Below, piece after piece: positions 1 to 7,624 of a stretch of DNA of 15,943 nucleotides; the first letter of the stretch is position 1; each line of letters opens with the position of its first letter. The notes below the pieces were generated by a model. It made no database searches. It was not told the DNA's origin and saw only the letters and a list, made by a program, of their open reading frames with translations. The stretch comes from DATFRX01 sp035630615 (GTDB taxonomy: Bacteria > Actinomycetota > Actinomycetes > Propionibacteriales > Nocardioidaceae): NCBI GenBank assembly GCA_035630615.1, contig DASQKI010000053.1, positions 1-15,943 on the forward strand, written 5' to 3'. The position numbers and the translations under genes are program-made.

Positions 1-119
1 GACGTGCCGGGCCCCTCGCCCCCGCCGCCGTCGTCGTCGTCACCGCCGCACGCGGCCATGCCCGCTGTGGCAGCCCCCAGCGCTGCAACCAGCGCCAGTG
101 CTCGTCTTGTCCGGAACAC
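1..119 (-). CDS. Lipoprotein N-terminus (partial, cut by left window edge)
   Basis: Only the first 39 codons are in the window. They read as a bacterial lipoprotein signal: a basic start (residues 3-6, RTRR), a hydrophobic Ala/Leu stretch (7-20), and a lipobox MAAC whose Cys24 would be lipidated after cleavage by signal peptidase II. A Gly/Asp-rich linker follows (four Asp, then four Gly). The protein should therefore be anchored to the outer face of the membrane. The start is GTG at 119, preceded by GAGG at 129-126 with a 6-nt spacer, so this gene uses a leader, unlike several others here. It lies downstream of metH on the same strand with 172 bp between them. The class of lipoprotein (for example a transporter binding protein) cannot be told from this fragment. 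Confidence 0.8.
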   Translation of the reverse strand, partial: MFRTRRALALVAALGAATAGMAACGGDDDDGGGGEGPGT

Positions 120-137
120 TCTCCACCTCGCGTCTCT

Positions 138-163
138 CGCCTGCCTCGGATTGGCGGCAGGCG
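138..163 (-). other. Hairpin in metH-lipoprotein gap
   Basis: In the 172-bp gap between metH and the lipoprotein gene, an 8-bp perfect stem (arms 138-145 and 156-163, core GCCTGCC/GGCAGGC) encloses a 10-nt loop. On the minus strand it lies 9 nt upstream of the GAGG ribosome site of the lipoprotein gene. No T-run follows on either strand, so it is not a classical intrinsic terminator. It could be a 5'-leader structure or a weak end signal for metH. A TACAGT at 195-190 is a possible -10 for the lipoprotein gene. A second, weaker 6-bp inverted repeat (TCAGAC/GTCTGA) lies at 225-247. Nothing else is evident in the gap. Confidence 0.35.
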
Positions 164-291
164 CTCAAAAACTACCCGCTCGGGCCGCAACTGTAGTGGC
201 CGACAACCCCTCGATCGGTAGCGATCAGACAACGATTCGCCGTCTGACCCGTCGGACCATATCGCTCCGACAGCAATCCGGCATCACCCGA

Positions 292-3200
292 TCAGCGCGC
301 GTTGTAATACGTCGCTTCCGGGTGGTGTGTGATGAGTGCGTCGGTGGACTGCTCCGGGTGCAGTTGGAGCTCTTCGGACAAGGCGACGCCGATCCGCTCG
401 GGCCGAAGCAGCCGGACGAGGGTCGCCCGGTCCTCCAGATCCGGACATGCCGGATATCCGAACGAGTAGCGCTCGCCCCGATAGCCCTGCTTCAGGATGC
501 CGGCGAGCTCGGGTGCGTCGGAGCCGGCGACATCGAGCTCCGAGCGGACCCGGGCGTGCCAGTACTCAGCCAACGCCTCGGTCAGCTGGACCGACAGGCC
601 GTGCAGCTCCAGGTAATCGCGGTAGGCGTTCTTCTCGAACAGATCCTGCGTCACCTCGCTCACCCGCGAGCCCATCGTGACGAGGTGGAAGCCGATGACG
701 TCGGTCTCGCCGGAGTCCTTGGCGCGGAAGTAGTCGGCGAGGCACAAGAACCGCCCCCGCCGCTGTCGCGGGAACGTGAATCGCGCGATCTCGGCGGTCT
801 GGTTGTCGGGATCGAGTACGACGACGTCGTTGCCCTCCGACCAGCACGGCCAGTAGCCGTAGACGACCGCCGGCTCCATGATGCCCTCGGTGTGCAGGCG
901 ATCCATCCACATCCGCAGGCGCGGCCGGCCCTCGGTCTCGACCAGCTCCTCGTACGACGGACCGTCGCCGCGCGAGCCGCGAAGCCCCCACTGGCCGAGG
1001 AACGTCGCCCGCTCGTCGAGCCACTCCGCGATCTCGCCGAGCGGGACGCCCTTGACGATCCGGTCGCCCCAGAACGGCGGCGTCGGGATCGGGTTGTCGG
1101 CCGCGACGTCGGAGCGAGCCGGGATGTCCACCGGTTCCGATTCCCGCGACGGCCGCGCCTTCACGCGACGGCCACGCGGCTCCGGAAGCGTCGCACCCGG
1201 GTCGCCGCGCTTGACCGCCATGGCGGCATCCATCAGGCGCAACCCCTCGAACGCGTCACGGGCGTAGCGCACCTCGCCCTTGAAGAGCGCGGCCAGGTCC
1301 TCCTCGACGTACGACCGGGTCAGGGCCGCGCCGCCGAGCAGCACCGGCCATCGATCGGAGAGGCCACGCTGGCCGATCTCCTCGAGGTTTTCCCTCATCA
1401 CCACCGTGCTCTTGACCAACAGCCCCGACATGCCGATCACGTCGGCCCGGTGCTCTTGCGCAGCATCGATGATCGTGCTCACCGGCTGCTTGATGCCGAG
1501 GTTGACGACGTTGTAGCCGTTGTTGCTCAAGATGATGTCGACGAGGTTCTTGCCTATGTCGTGCACGTCGCCCTTGACCGTCGCGAGCACGATCGTGCCC
1601 TTGCCGTCCTCGTCGGTCTTCTCCATGTGGGGCTCGAGGTACGCGACGGACGTCTTCATCGTCTCGGCCGACTGCAGCACGAACGGGAGCTGCATCTCTC
1701 CGGCGCCGAACAGGTCGCCGACGACCTTCATGCCGGCCAGCAGGTCCTCGTTGACGATCTCCAGCGCGCCGCGGCCCTCGGCCATGGCGGTGTCGAGGTC
1801 GTCGGTGAGCCCGTTGATCTCGCCGTCGATGATCCGGCGCTGCAGCCGCTCGGCCAACGGCAGCGCGGCGAGTTCGGCAGCCCGGTCGGCCCTGGTGTCG
1901 GCGATGCTGACGTCGGCGAACACGTCGAGGAGCTTGGCCAGCGGGTCGTATCCGTCGCGGCGCCGATCGTAAACGAGATCGAGGGCGACCTCGCGCTGCT
2001 CGTCCGGGATCCGCGACAGCGGCAGGATCTTGGCCGCATGCACGATCGCCGAGTCGAGCCCGGCCTCGACGGCTTCATGGAGGAAGACCGAGTTGAGCAC
2101 GACGCGCGCGGCCGGGTTGAGCCCGAACGACACGTTGGACACCCCGAGTGTCGTCTGGACGTCGGGATAGCGCCGCTTGACCTCGCGGATCGCCTCGATC
2201 GTCTCTAGCGCGTCGCGTCGGGTCTCTTCTTGGCCCGTGGCGATCGGAAACGTCAGGCAGTCCATGACGATGTCGCTGACTCGCATGCCCCAGTTGGTCG
2301 TCAGGTCCTCGATGAGCCGGGTCGCGACGCGTACCTTCCACTCGGCGGTGCGAGCCTGACCCTCCTCGTCGATCGTCAGTGCCACGACGGCGGCGCCGTG
2401 CTCCTTGGCCAGCGGCATCACCTTGGCGAACCGTGAGTCCGGGCCGTCGCCGTCCTCGTAGTTGACCGAGTTGATCAGGCAGCGGCCGGCGAGATGCTCG
2501 AGGCCGGTGCGGAGCACGTCGAGCTCGGTCGAGTCGAGCACGATCGGCAGCGTCGACGACGTCGCGAGCCGGAATGCCGCCGTACGCATGTCCTCGGCGC
2601 CGTCGCGACCGACGTAGTCGATGCAGAGGTCGAGCAGGTGCGCACCGTCGCGGATCTGCGCTCGCGCGATGTCGACGCAGTCGTCCCAGCGGTCGGCGAG
2701 CATCGCCTCGCGGAACGCCTTGCTGCCGTTGGCGTTGGTCCGCTCCCCGATGGAGAGGTAGGACGTGTCCTGCCGGAACGGCACGTGCTGGTAGAGCGAC
2801 GAGACTCCGGGCTCGGGCTGCGGCTGGCGCTCCCCCGGACTCCGGCCGCGGACCCGTTCGACGAGCTGGCGGATGTGTTCCGGCGTGGTGCCGCAGCAAC
2901 CCCCGACGAGGCTGAGGCCGTATTCGCGGACGAACGTCTCGTGGGCGTCGGCGAGCTGCTCCGGCGTCAGCGGATAGCGCGCGCCGTCGGCGGTGAGCTC
3001 CGGCAGTCCCGCGTTGGGCATGCAGCCGAGCAACACGGTCGCGTGCCGCGAGAGATAGCGCAGGTGCTCGCTCATCTCGGTCGGGCCGGTGGCGCAGTTG
3101 AGCCCGATCGCGTCGATGCCGAGCGGCTCGAGCGCGGTGAGGGCGGCCCCGATCTCGGTGCCGAGCAGCATCGTCCCGGTGGTCTCCACCGTGACGTGGG

Positions 3201-3771
3201 CGATCAGCGGTAGGTCGGCGCCGGCCGCCGTCAGGGCTCGCTTGGTGCCGAGGATGGCGGCCTTGGCCTGCAGCAAGTCTTGGGCGGTCTCGACGACGAT
3301 CGCGTCGGCCCCACCGGCGATCATGCCGCGGGCTTGGGACTCGTAGGCATCGCGCAGCTCGGCGTACGTGACGTGGCCGAGCGTTGGCAGTTTGGTGCCG
3401 GGACCGGACGAGCCGAGGACCCAGCGGGATCGGTCGTCGGTCGCGTGACGGTCGGCGGCCTCGCGGGCGAGTCGGGCGCCGCTCTCGGCGAGCTCCTCGA
3501 TCCGGTCGGCGATGTCGTACTCCGCCAGGTTCGCCAGATTGGCGCCGAAGGTGTTGGTCGTGACGCAGTCGGCACCGGCCTCGAGGTACGCATCGTGGAT
3601 GCCCGTGACGACGTCGGGCCGCGTGACGTTGAGGATCTCGTTGCAGCCTTCGAGCTGATCGAAGTCGTCGAGCGTCAGGTCGTACTGCTGCAGCATCGTG
3701 CCCATCGCCCCATCAGCCACCACGACGCGCTCGGCAAGGGCGTGGCGCAGGCTGGGACGTGTCGTCACCAT
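292..3771 (-). CDS. metH: Cobalamin-dependent methionine synthase
   Basis: Transfers the methyl group of 5-methyltetrahydrofolate through enzyme-bound cobalamin to homocysteine, giving methionine in the cytoplasm. The 1159-residue product has the full MetH architecture. First is the homocysteine-binding barrel with zinc cysteines in GLNCATGP (about 223) and GGCCGTTPEH (about 290). Next is the pterin-binding barrel beginning near GERTNANGSKAF, then the cobalamin cap and binding domain with DVHDIGKNLV (about 735), whose His is the lower cobalt ligand. Last is the C-terminal reactivation domain, with YSFGYPACPDLEDR near 1102. The length is slightly under the E. coli enzyme (about 1227). I chose ATG at 3771 because AGGAGG lies at 3780-3775; GTG at 3768 has a better 6-nt spacing and is also possible. 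The upstream ATG at 3798 would place that ribosome site inside the gene. No cobalamin riboswitch box is visible upstream. It is divergent from the PAC2 gene. Confidence 0.97.
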   Translation of the reverse strand: MVTTRPSLRHALAERVVVADGAMGTMLQQYDLTLDDFDQLEGCNEILNVTRPDVVTGIHDAYLEAGADCVTTNTFGANLANLAEYDIADRIEELAESGARLAREAADRHATDDRSRWVLGSSGPGTKLPTLGHVTYAELRDAYESQARGMIAGGADAIVVETAQDLLQAKAAILGTKRALTAAGADLPLIAHVTVETTGTMLLGTEIGAALTALEPLGIDAIGLNCATGPTEMSEHLRYLSRHATVLLGCMPNAGLPELTADGARYPLTPEQLADAHETFVREYGLSLVGGCCGTTPEHIRQLVERVRGRSPGERQPQPEPGVSSLYQHVPFRQDTSYLSIGERTNANGSKAFREAMLADRWDDCVDIARAQIRDGAHLLDLCIDYVGRDGAEDMRTAAFRLATSSTLPIVLDSTELDVLRTGLEHLAGRCLINSVNYEDGDGPDSRFAKVMPLAKEHGAAVVALTIDEEGQARTAEWKVRVATRLIEDLTTNWGMRVSDIVMDCLTFPIATGQEETRRDALETIEAIREVKRRYPDVQTTLGVSNVSFGLNPAARVVLNSVFLHEAVEAGLDSAIVHAAKILPLSRIPDEQREVALDLVYDRRRDGYDPLAKLLDVFADVSIADTRADRAAELAALPLAERLQRRIIDGEINGLTDDLDTAMAEGRGALEIVNEDLLAGMKVVGDLFGAGEMQLPFVLQSAETMKTSVAYLEPHMEKTDEDGKGTIVLATVKGDVHDIGKNLVDIILSNNGYNVVNLGIKQPVSTIIDAAQEHRADVIGMSGLLVKSTVVMRENLEEIGQRGLSDRWPVLLGGAALTRSYVEEDLAALFKGEVRYARDAFEGLRLMDAAMAVKRGDPGATLPEPRGRRVKARPSRESEPVDIPARSDVAADNPIPTPPFWGDRIVKGVPLGEIAEWLDERATFLGQWGLRGSRGDGPSYEELVETEGRPRLRMWMDRLHTEGIMEPAVVYGYWPCWSEGNDVVVLDPDNQTAEIARFTFPRQRRGRFLCLADYFRAKDSGETDVIGFHLVTMGSRVSEVTQDLFEKNAYRDYLELHGLSVQLTEALAEYWHARVRSELDVAGSDAPELAGILKQGYRGERYSFGYPACPDLEDRATLVRLLRPERIGVALSEELQLHPEQSTDALITHHPEATYYNAR

Positions 3772-3809
3772 GGGCCTCCTGGAGTCGACGATGGGCATGT
3801 CTGCTGTTC

Positions 3810-3815
3810 AGCGTA
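3810..3815 (-). promoter_or_regulatory. Candidate -10 element for metH
   Basis: TACGCT on the minus strand matches the actinobacterial TAnnnT -10 pattern. It would start transcription near 3803, giving a leader of about 32 nt that carries the AGGAGG at 3780-3775. I see no convincing -35 hexamer, so this is a candidate only. Confidence 0.35.
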
Positions 3816-3885
3816 GCTACCGGCCGTCCACACCCTGGGCGAGTGTTTCGCTCCCCGGGACGCGAGGGGGTTGGCGTCCGGGCCT

Positions 3886-3942
3886 GTTTGGCGCAGGGGA
3901 CCCCCACGCCAAACCTATTGGCGCAGGGGACCCCTGCGCCAA
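3886..3942. repeat. Two tandem palindromes, 30-bp period
   Basis: Two copies of a palindromic element lie in the divergent metH/PAC2 region. The right copy (3918-3942) is a perfect 25-nt palindrome: 12-bp arms TTGGCGCAGGGG and CCCCTGCGCCAA around a single A. The left copy (3886-3914) has 8-bp outer arms GTTTGGCG/CGCCAAAC, a GGGG-A-CCCC core and two mismatched pairs. The copies are also direct repeats offset by exactly 30 bp. A fragment TTGGCG recurs at 3871. There is no T-run and no converging gene, so a terminator is unlikely. A dimeric regulator site or a dispersed extragenic palindrome is more plausible. Confidence 0.85.
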
Positions 3943-3976
3943 AACAGCCCTGGCGCGATCTTCCCCAGTCGCCCCC

Positions 3977-3982
3977 TAGGCT
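3977..3982 (+). promoter_or_regulatory. Leaderless -10 element of the PAC2 gene
   Basis: TAGGCT is followed by exactly 6 nt and then GTG at 3989, the geometry of a leaderless actinobacterial promoter in which transcription starts at the start codon. The same hexamer and spacing precede mshC and the F420-type oxidoreductase gene in this window. A clear -35 is not visible. Confidence 0.65.
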
Positions 3983-3988
3983 GGAGTG

Positions 3989-4843
3989 GTGACCTCTGAG
4001 ACCGAACCGGTGCCCTCGCTGGTGGACCCGGTGATGATCGCCGCGTTCGAAGGTTGGAACGACGCGGGTGAGTCCGCGACCGGTGTCATCGACCATCTCC
4101 TCGTCGAGTGGGACGCCGTCCTGATCGGTGAGGTCGAGCCGGACGACTACTACGACTACCAGGTCAACCGGCCGACGGTGGCGTTTGATGACGACGATGA
4201 ACGCACCATCACCTGGCCCACGACGCGGATGTACGTCGCCCGTCCCCTCGGGAGCGAGCGCGACCTCCTGCTCGTACGCGGCATCGAGCCCAACCTGAAG
4301 TGGCGTCAGTTTTGCGACGAATTGCTCGATCTCGCCGACCAGGTCGGCGCCTCGATGATCGTCACGATCGGCGCTCTGCTCGCCGACACGCCGCACACGC
4401 GTCCGGTGCCACTGTCGGGGCAGGTCAGCGGCCACGAGATGGATGAGACGTTCGGGGTCGAGCGTTCGAGGTACGAAGGCCCGACCGGCATCACGGGCGT
4501 CTTCACCGACGCGGCCACTCGACGCGACATCCCCTGCGCGTCGCTGTGGGCGGCGGTGCCGCACTACGTGGCGCAGCCGCCGTGCCCCAAGGCGACGCTC
4601 GCGCTGTTGGGCCGCCTCGAAGAGATGCTCGACGTGTCGATCTCAGTCGCAGACCTGGAAGAGCAGGCTCGGGCCTGGGAGGAGACCGTCGACGAGCTAG
4701 CTCGCGAGGACGGCGAGATCGCGGAGTACGTCGAGTCGCTGGAGCGGGCCCGCGACAGCAGTGACCTGCCGGAGGCGAGCGGTGAGGCGATCGCCCGCGA
4801 GTTCGAGCGGTATCTCAAGCGGCGCCACCCCGGCGCGGACTGA
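3989..4843 (+). CDS. PAC2 family protein
   Basis: A 284-residue soluble protein of the PAC2 family, named after the eukaryotic proteasome-assembly chaperone 2. The hallmark start is visible: a hydrophobic strand with the motif AAFEGWNDAGES (residues 18-29), followed by helix GVIDHLL. The C-terminal third is acidic, charged and probably helical (roughly residues 210-284). Actinobacteria carry PAC2 proteins alongside their proteasomes, but the biochemical role of the bacterial members is not established, so no reaction is assigned. The ortholog neighbourhood (metH divergent, mshC beyond) matches Rv2125 of M. tuberculosis as I recall it. I chose GTG at 3989 rather than the adjacent GTG at 3986 because it lies 6 nt after TAGGCT. 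The gene converges on mshC across the five-copy repeat. Confidence 0.9.
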   Translation: MTSETEPVPSLVDPVMIAAFEGWNDAGESATGVIDHLLVEWDAVLIGEVEPDDYYDYQVNRPTVAFDDDDERTITWPTTRMYVARPLGSERDLLLVRGIEPNLKWRQFCDELLDLADQVGASMIVTIGALLADTPHTRPVPLSGQVSGHEMDETFGVERSRYEGPTGITGVFTDAATRRDIPCASLWAAVPHYVAQPPCPKATLALLGRLEEMLDVSISVADLEEQARAWEETVDELAREDGEIAEYVESLERARDSSDLPEASGEAIAREFERYLKRRHPGAD

Positions 4844-4845
4844 GC

Positions 4846-4951
4846 CGGTCGGAACTCACGGATCGCGCGGTCGGAACTCACGGACTGGGCCGGTCGGAAC
4901 TCACGGACCGGCCGGTCGGAACTCACGGATCGCCCGGTCGGAACTCACGGA
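4846..4951. repeat. Five identical 17-bp direct repeats between convergent genes
   Basis: The unit CGGTCGGAACTCACGGA occurs five times without a mismatch, starting at 4846, 4868, 4891, 4913 and 4935, so the period is 22, 23, 22 and 22 bp. Linkers are 5, 6, 5 and 5 nt and vary (TCGCG, CTGGGC, CCGGC, TCGCC). A truncated sixth unit, CGGTC, follows at 4952 and runs into the mshC stop codon. The array fills nearly all of the 111 bp between the PAC2 and mshC stop codons. The unit is not itself palindromic, but the third junction forms the 12-bp palindrome GACCGGCCGGTC (4906-4917). The spacing of about two helical turns would put every copy on the same DNA face. Confidence 0.95.
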
Positions 4952-4954
4952 CGG

Positions 4955-6196
4955 TCAGAGCGGCACTCCGAGCAGGGCGTCAGTGAGCGACCGCACCGTG
5001 GCAGGCGCGTCGGCGTCGTCGGGTCCGGCGCCCTCGAGAGCGGCGCTCGCCCAAGCATCGACGACGGAGAGCGCGCCGGGCGTACCCAGGTCGTCCTCGA
5101 GCGCCCGGCGTACTTGGTCGACGACCGGCCGCGCGTCCGGACCGGCGTCGAGTCTGGCCGCCTGGCGCCACCGCTCGAGACGCTCCGAGGCCCCGGTCAG
5201 CTCGGCCGAGGTCCACTCCCAGTCGGACCGATAGTGGTGCGCGAGGATGGCAAGCCGGATCGCGCTCGGGTCGGTACCGTCGCCCCGAAGCCGCGAGACC
5301 AGCACGAGATTGCCGCGCGACTTCGACATCTTCTCGCCGTCGTAGCCGACCATGCCCGCGTGGACGTAGCGCTGCGCGAACGGGCGCTCCCCCGTCGCCA
5401 CCTGGGCCTGCGACGCGGACATCTCGTGGTGCGGATAGATCAGGTCGGAGCCGCCGCCCTGAACGTCGAAGCCCATGCCGAGTCGGTCGAGCGCGATCGC
5501 GGCGCACTCGGTGTGCCAGCCAGGGCGGCCGGCACCGAAGGGCGCGTCCCACGACGGCTCGCCCGGCCGCTCGGCGCGCCAGAGCAGGCTGTCGAGGCGG
5601 TCGCGCTTGCCGGGTCGCTCGGGGTCGCCGCCCCGCTCGGCGGAGAGGGCAACCATCGTGGAGTTGTCGTAGCCGCCGAGAGAGCCGAAGGCCGGATCCT
5701 TGTGGACCTGGAAATACAGATCGCGGTCGAGCTCATAGGCCGCCCCCTGCTCGGCGAGCCGCTCGATCAGCTCGACGAACAGCGGGACCGACTCGACGGC
5801 GCCGACGTAGTCCTGCGGCGGCAGCACGCGCAGTGCGGTCATGTCGTCGCGGAAGAGCTCGGTCTCCCGCTCCGCGAGGTCGCGCCAGTCCTCGCCGGTC
5901 TCCGTGGCGCGCTCGAGCAGCGGATCGTCGACGTCGGTGACGTTTTGGGTGTAGCTCACCTCGAGTCCGGCGTCGTGCCAGACCCGACAGATCGTGTCGT
6001 AGGCGATGTAGGTCGCGGCGTGGCCGAGATGGGTGGCGTCGTACGGCGTGATGCCACAGACGTACATGCGGGCCAGGCCAGACGGCGTGGCGTCGCCCAC
6101 GCTGCCGGTCGCGGTGTCGTGCAGCCGAAGGCCTGGGCCTGGTACGTGACCCCGATCGGCGAGTTGGGGCACCTCAGGTGTCGTCCACGACCGCAT
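4955..6196 (-). CDS. mshC: Mycothiol cysteine ligase MshC
   Basis: Catalyses the ATP-dependent joining of L-cysteine to GlcN-Ins to give Cys-GlcN-Ins, the penultimate step of mycothiol synthesis in the cytoplasm. The 413-residue protein is a class I aminoacyl-tRNA-synthetase-like enzyme derived from cysteinyl-tRNA synthetase. It shows MYVCGITPYDATHLGH with the HIGH-type motif as HLGH (56-59), the zinc ligands Cys47 and Cys231 (in WHTEC), IYPHHEMSASQ, and KMSKS at 289-293. Length and the CGITPYD motif separate it from true CysS, which is longer and carries an anticodon-binding domain. It is the distal gene of the SCO1664/DUF3090 block but has its own leaderless promoter: ATG at 6196 lies 6 nt after TAGGCT. 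Its 3' end converges on the PAC2 gene. Confidence 0.96.
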   Translation of the reverse strand: MRSWTTPEVPQLADRGHVPGPGLRLHDTATGSVGDATPSGLARMYVCGITPYDATHLGHAATYIAYDTICRVWHDAGLEVSYTQNVTDVDDPLLERATETGEDWRDLAERETELFRDDMTALRVLPPQDYVGAVESVPLFVELIERLAEQGAAYELDRDLYFQVHKDPAFGSLGGYDNSTMVALSAERGGDPERPGKRDRLDSLLWRAERPGEPSWDAPFGAGRPGWHTECAAIALDRLGMGFDVQGGGSDLIYPHHEMSASQAQVATGERPFAQRYVHAGMVGYDGEKMSKSRGNLVLVSRLRGDGTDPSAIRLAILAHHYRSDWEWTSAELTGASERLERWRQAARLDAGPDARPVVDQVRRALEDDLGTPGALSVVDAWASAALEGAGPDDADAPATVRSLTDALLGVPL

Positions 6197-6202
6197 GCCT
6201 GC

Positions 6203-6208
6203 AGCCTA
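6203..6208 (-). promoter_or_regulatory. Leaderless -10 element of mshC
   Basis: On the minus strand TAGGCT (6208-6203) is followed by GCAGGC and then ATG at 6196, an exact 6-nt gap. The perfect 10-bp palindrome CACCGCGGTG (6213-6222) lies just upstream, between this -10 and the expected -35 position, and may be an operator. No good -35 hexamer is seen. This suggests mshC can be expressed independently of SCO1664, whose stop is only 52 bp upstream. Confidence 0.65.
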
Positions 6209-6248
6209 GACACACCGCGGTGCGACCGTTGAGGGGTCTCACGCGGGG

Positions 6249-7049
6249 TCAGAAGGCCGGCCAGGGGATGGCGCGCCCGTCCCGAGGCGGTATGGGGTGG
6301 CGCCGCGTACGCAGCAGACGCTCGACGCGGGCACCGAGCCGGTCGAACTCGTCATCGCCGAGGTGCTGGTCGAGCCCGGTGCCGGCCGGCGCTTGGAGGG
6401 CACCCAGCAGGCGCTCGAGGGCAACGATGTCGTCGTCCGTGAGCAGTTCGCCGGCCCAACCCCAGATGACGGTACGAAGCTTTCGCTCGACATGAAACGT
6501 CAACCCGTGGTCGCAGCCGAGCACCCGTCCCTCGGCCGACAGCACGTGACCGCCCTTACGGTCAGCGTTGTTGACGACTGCGTCGAAGACCGCCATCGCT
6601 CGCAGTTGCGGATCGTCGCGATGCACCAGCACGACCGGCTGCTCGTGCAGGTCGACGGCGTCGAGCACGTGCAGCCATCCGTCCGGGAGCGATCCCGACG
6701 GGAGCACGTCGACCAGGTCGTCGGCGTCGTCGGTGACCCAGGCCTGCACCATCCCGGGCCCGAGCGGTCCGTTGCCGAGGACGGTCGGCGGGACGACGTG
6801 CCAGCCGGCGAGCTCCGACACCAGGTACGCGGCCACCTCGCGATCGGCGAGCGTGCCGTACGGGAAATCCCACAGCGGTCGCTCGCCACGGATCGGCTTG
6901 TAGACGCACTCGACCGTTGCACCGTCGAGGCAGGCCGCGCCGAAGAAGGTGGCGTTGGAGGCCTCGACGAGGCGCCCCTCCAAGCTGACCGAGCCGTGCC
7001 GGAGCACCGACTCGATGTCGACGGGGCCGAGGGATTGGTCGCTAGTCAC
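6249..7049 (-). CDS. SCO1664 family protein (PI3/4-kinase-like fold)
   Basis: A 266-residue soluble protein of the actinobacterial SCO1664 family, related in fold to phosphatidylinositol 3-/4-kinases. Kinase-like landmarks are visible: a possible ATP-contacting lysine in VYKP (Lys51), a catalytic-loop-like NNADRKGGH (161-169, Asp163) and a metal-binding-like DHG (180-182) in place of DFG. Retention of these residues argues it is an active phosphotransferase, but no substrate is known to me. GTG at 7049 overlaps the DUF3090 stop by 8 nt, so the two are translationally coupled and probably act together. Equivalent to Rv2133c in the conserved block, from memory. Upstream of mshC with a 52-bp gap. 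Confidence 0.88.
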   Translation of the reverse strand: MTSDQSLGPVDIESVLRHGSVSLEGRLVEASNATFFGAACLDGATVECVYKPIRGERPLWDFPYGTLADREVAAYLVSELAGWHVVPPTVLGNGPLGPGMVQAWVTDDADDLVDVLPSGSLPDGWLHVLDAVDLHEQPVVLVHRDDPQLRAMAVFDAVVNNADRKGGHVLSAEGRVLGCDHGLTFHVERKLRTVIWGWAGELLTDDDIVALERLLGALQAPAGTGLDQHLGDDEFDRLGARVERLLRTRRHPIPPRDGRAIPWPAF

Positions 7050-7593
7050 TACTCAGTCTTTTGTGGCCGTTGGAACGAGGGCAGATGTGGCCGTCCGGAT
7101 CGATCGGCTGCCCACAGAACTGGCAGTTCGGGCGACCGGACGCCACCACCAGTTTGGCTCGCTCCGAAAACACTCGGGCCATGGCCGGCGGCAGTTGCAC
7201 GATGAGTACCTCGTCGGCCTCCGCGTCCTCGCTCTCCGTGGCGGCGAAGGCTTCGATGACAACGGCCTTGGAGTCGTCGTCCCAGGCGAGGGTCATCGTG
7301 CCGACTCGAAACTCCTGCTCGATCGGCTGGTCGAGCGGAGCGGTATCGGCAGCTGCGTCAGGCGTGGCCGCCTCGGTGACTGCCGCGTCAGACGCCGTCG
7401 AGTCGGCGGCCTCGTCGACCTGGTCGAGAAGCTCGTCGAGCCGATCGGCGAGGACGGCGACCTGTTCCTTCTCGAGTGCGACCGACGTGATCCGAGAACC
7501 CGCCCGGGCCTGGATGAAGAACGTGCGGTCCCCCGGCGGGCCGACGGTGCCACTGACGAACCGGTCGGGTTGGTCAAAGCGATGGACGAGCAT
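7042..7593 (-). CDS. DUF3090 family protein
   Basis: A 183-residue protein of the DUF3090 family, confined to actinobacteria as far as I know and of unknown function. The N-terminal part has the family-typical FFIQARAG (25-32). A low-complexity Ala/Asp/Thr linker spans about 62-90. The C-terminus carries a zinc-ribbon-like cluster with Cys157, Cys160, His169, Cys171 and His177 (CQFCGQPIDPDGHICP). The gene overlaps SCO1664 by 8 nt and follows the phosphomutase by 31 nt. ATG at 7593 lies 6 nt after TAGAGT, so it is probably leaderless with its own promoter. Constant pairing with SCO1664 suggests a partner or adaptor role; that is inference. Confidence 0.9.
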   Translation of the reverse strand: MLVHRFDQPDRFVSGTVGPPGDRTFFIQARAGSRITSVALEKEQVAVLADRLDELLDQVDEAADSTASDAAVTEAATPDAAADTAPLDQPIEQEFRVGTMTLAWDDDSKAVVIEAFAATESEDAEADEVLIVQLPPAMARVFSERAKLVVASGRPNCQFCGQPIDPDGHICPRSNGHKRLSSD

Positions 7594-7599
7594 GACGCG

Positions 7600-7605
7600 A
7601 CTCTA
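7600..7605 (-). promoter_or_regulatory. Leaderless -10 element of the DUF3090 gene
   Basis: TAGAGT on the minus strand, then CGCGTC, then ATG at 7593. A perfect 15-bp palindrome, GACCCGA-T-TCGGGTC (7612-7626), lies 6 bp upstream, spanning the stop of the phosphomutase gene, and covers the zone between -10 and -35. It may be an operator. Confidence 0.6.
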
Positions 7606-7624
7606 GAGCGCGACCCGATTCGGG

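Noticed and set aside
4..2208. 734-codon open frame on the plus strand opposite metH
   Set aside because: It is antisense to an unmistakable MetH, has an Arg/Val/Asp-rich composition typical of a GC-rich shadow frame and no recognisable domain.
3886..3942. Intrinsic terminator
   Set aside because: Both flanking genes read away from it and no T-run follows on either strand.
3772..3988. Cobalamin or SAM riboswitch upstream of metH
   Set aside because: No B12-box-like or SAM-aptamer sequence could be found on the minus strand. The region is taken up by the palindromes and a simple promoter candidate.
4846..4951. CRISPR array
   Set aside because: Units are 17 bp with 5-6-nt linkers, far too short for CRISPR spacers, and there are no cas genes.
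4761..5234. Plus-strand frame with a repeated NSR/GTHG peptide pattern
   Set aside because: The peptide repetition is merely the 17-bp DNA repeats being translated, and the frame continues antisense to mshC.
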